NCBI RefSeq assembly: GCF_937976295.1
Contig: NZ_CALJRY010000025.1
Location: forward strand, 1 to 6,623
DNA: 6,623 nucleotides
DNA from: an uncultured Rothia sp.
GTDB taxonomy: Bacteria > Actinomycetota > Actinomycetes > Actinomycetales > Micrococcaceae
Direction of reading: 5' to 3'
Of the stretch, positions 4,735 through 6,623 are shown in pieces. Position 1 is the first letter of the stretch; every line of letters starts with the position of its first letter. The translations under genes were made by a program, and so were the position numbers. The notes beneath the pieces are model-generated. The model was not told where the DNA came from and did no database searches. It saw only the letters and a list, made by a program, of their open reading frames with translations.

Positions 4735-6623
4735 CTAGACAGCCTCGACCACGCGGCCGGTATCCACCAGCACCTGCGCGATGTGGCCCAGCGCCTCCTC
4801 ATTCTGCAGCGAAGAAACATCACCCAAAGAACGGCCCTGGTATAGCTCACCGAGCAGACGGCGAGTAATCTTACCCGAACGAGTCTTCGGGATATCGGCA
4901 ACCGCCACAACATCCTTCGGCTTAGCAATCGGGCCAATGTGCTCACGCACATGCGCGGTCAGCGCCGCCTTCAACTCATCCTCAGTCAGGACCTTACCCT
5001 CATCGGTGAGCGTCACGTAGGCGACCGCCTGGTGACCGGTCAGCTCATCCTCCACGGGGCAGACACCAGCCTCAACCACCGCCGGGTGAGTCACCAGCGC
5101 CGACTCAATCTCAATCGTGGACAGGCGGTGACCCGAAATGTTGATCACGTCATCAATACGGCCGAGGATATACACGTTACCCTCTTCGTCTACCTTCGCG
5201 CCGTCGCCAGCGAGGAACCAGCCGCGCTCGCCGTAGTGACGCCAGTAGGAATCCAAGTAACGCTGCGGGTTCTGCCACACGGTACGAGCCATCGACGGGC
5301 CAATCTTATCGACCACGATGAAGCCCTGCTTACCGGGTTCGACCGGGTCGCCGTGCTCATCCACCACGCGGGTGGACACGCCGGGAACGGCGCGGGTAGC
5401 GCAACCGGGCAGGGGAGTGCAGTGCGGGGTGCCCTCCAGGTAGGTGCCCTCGGGCGCGAACGCCGGGTCGTGCGGACGCGGGGAGCACACGGTCGAACCG
5501 GTCTCCGACTGCCACCAGGTGTCGATGAACGCCGCGGTGCCGCCGCCCACGTGCTGACGCAGCCAACGCCATGCCTCCGGGTTGATGGATTCGCCCACCG
5601 AACCGAGCAGGCGCACGGTCGAGAAGTCGTACTTGCCGGGCTCCGGGCCGTTCGGGAACGCACCCATGAGCGAACGAATCAGGGTCGGCGCGGTGTAGTA
5701 GTTGGTCACGCCGTAGCGTTCGATGACCTCAAAGTGGCGGCCGTAGTGCGGGGTGTTCGGGGTACCCTCATAAATCACCTCGGAGACACCGTTAACCAGC
5801 GGACCGTAAATTTCGTAGGTGTGCGCGGTCACCCAGGCGAGGTCGGCGGTGCACCAGTGAACGGTGGACTCCACCTTCTGCGGGTCGTTGACCACGGACA
5901 GCTCGTCGGGGCGTAGCACGCCGTTCTCGTCCACGTAATCCGGCAGCAGATCGTACAGCAACGCGTGAGTGTATGCGGTCTGCACCAGGTAGCCTGCCAT
6001 GGTGTGCACCAGGCCCTTGGGCTTACCGGTCGTGCCGGAGGTGTAAATAATGAACAGCGGATCCTCGGCGTCGTGCAGTTCGTAGGCGTGGGTGTCCGGC
6101 TGATCGTCCACCAGGTCGTGGTACCAGACGTCGCGGCCCTCAGTCCACGGCACAGCGGCGTGCGCAACCGGGTCGGAGGCGCTGGTGCGGTCCACCACGA
6201 TCACGTGCTCAATGTTGTTCTCGCCGGAGCATGCCTCATCAGCGTTCACCTTCACGGGAACGACCTTGCCGCGGCGGTTCTGGCCGTCGGTGGTGATGAG
6301 CACCTTCGCGCCGGTATCTTCCACACGGAACTTCAGCGCCTCGGCGGAGAAACCACCGAACACGAGGGAATGGATCGCGCCAATACGCGCGCAGGCGAGG
6401 GTGAAAATAATGGTTTCGGGGATGACGGGCAGGTAGATGACCACGCGGTCACCCTTGCGCACGCCCAGGGACAGCAGACCGTTCGCTGCCTTCGCGATGC
6501 GGCGCTGCAGCTCGGCGTAGGTGATGGCTTCACGGTCGCCGGGTTCACCCTCAAAGTAGAGGGCGACCTTGTCGCCGCGGCCCGCCTCCACGTGGCGGTC
6601 CACGCAGTTGTAGGCGACGTTGA
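4735..6623 (-). CDS. acs: Acetyl-CoA synthetase (AMP-forming), 5' end cut by the window
   Basis: The enzyme activates acetate with ATP to acetyl-AMP and then forms acetyl-CoA in the cytoplasm. The reading frame is open to the right edge (NVAYNCVDRH before the first GTG at 6603), so that GTG is internal and roughly the first few dozen residues are missing. Numbering from 6603, the ANL-family P-loop YTSGTTGKPKG is at 187-197, ADLAWVTAHTYEIYGPL gives the acyl-pocket VT pair, and WWQSETG is at 363-369. GRIDDVINISGHR marks the hinge to the C-terminal domain. PKTRSGK ends in Lys578, the conserved lysine that is acetylated in Salmonella Acs. Oddities: QSETG for the usual QTETG, GESIN for GEPIN, and about 15 extra residues after WWQSETG. 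The stop is TAG at 4735-4737, followed by a palindrome and a terminator. It has no evident link to the neighbouring protease array. Confidence 0.96.
   Translation of the reverse strand, partial: NVAYNCVDRHVEAGRGDKVALYFEGEPGDREAITYAELQRRIAKAANGLLSLGVRKGDRVVIYLPVIPETIIFTLACARIGAIHSLVFGGFSAEALKFRVEDTGAKVLITTDGQNRRGKVVPVKVNADEACSGENNIEHVIVVDRTSASDPVAHAAVPWTEGRDVWYHDLVDDQPDTHAYELHDAEDPLFIIYTSGTTGKPKGLVHTMAGYLVQTAYTHALLYDLLPDYVDENGVLRPDELSVVNDPQKVESTVHWCTADLAWVTAHTYEIYGPLVNGVSEVIYEGTPNTPHYGRHFEVIERYGVTNYYTAPTLIRSLMGAFPNGPEPGKYDFSTVRLLGSVGESINPEAWRWLRQHVGGGTAAFIDTWWQSETGSTVCSPRPHDPAFAPEGTYLEGTPHCTPLPGCATRAVPGVSTRVVDEHGDPVEPGKQGFIVVDKIGPSMARTVWQNPQRYLDSYWRHYGERGWFLAGDGAKVDEEGNVYILGRIDDVINISGHRLSTIEIESALVTHPAVVEAGVCPVEDELTGHQAVAYVTLTDEGKVLTEDELKAALTAHVREHIGPIAKPKDVVAVADIPKTRSGKITRRLLGELYQGRSLGDVSSLQNEEALGHIAQVLVDTGRVVEAV

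Noticed and set aside
6601..6603. GTG as the true start of acs
   Set aside because: The frame stays open upstream with NVAYNCVDRH, a typical internal Acs segment, so the gene continues beyond the window.
1..6623. CRISPR array, tRNA or rRNA gene, insertion sequence or phage genes
   Set aside because: No regularly spaced repeats, cloverleaf sequences, transposase motifs or terminal inverted repeats were seen. The duplication shows no mobile element at its borders.

Overview
The window is high-GC DNA with actinobacterial traits: Tat signal peptides of the 'KGAAWSTPVIA..AVPAYA' type, strong GC-ending codon bias and an AMP-forming acetyl-CoA synthetase. It suggests a member of the Micrococcaceae, most like Rothia. 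That assignment is an inference from protein style and was not checked by search.

Layout. Positions 25-4575 hold two tandem copies of one divergent two-gene module. Each copy has a minus-strand gene for a Tat-exported, cysteine-free protein of unknown function (25-885; 2402-3253). It also has a plus-strand gene for a Sec-exported zinc metalloprotease of the metzincin type (1166-2281; 3487-4575). A strong hairpin terminator (2330-2368) lies where the two modules meet, between convergent genes. The first bases of the window match the right arm and downstream flank of that terminator, so the array, or at least another convergent gene, probably continues to the left. On the right, a second bidirectional terminator (4645-4684) separates the array from a minus-strand acs gene (4735-6623) whose 5' end lies outside the window.

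Regulation. Both divergent intergenic regions carry the same 28-bp inverted repeat, TGAATTAC-N12-GTAATTCA. The arms are identical and the spacers are unrelated. It overlaps the predicted -10 element of the Tat-protein gene at the same place in both copies, which fits an operator for a shared regulator.

How the genes may work together. The protease and the Tat protein have been duplicated as a pair, both are exported (by different routes), and they share control regions. A functional partnership on the cell surface or outside the cell (substrate, inhibitor, activator or scaffold) is plausible but not shown by sequence. The second protease has Ala in place of the nearly invariant Gly of the zinc-binding motif, so the two copies may differ in activity. 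The acs gene is a metabolic neighbour with no evident link, but it has an unusual insertion next to its active site.
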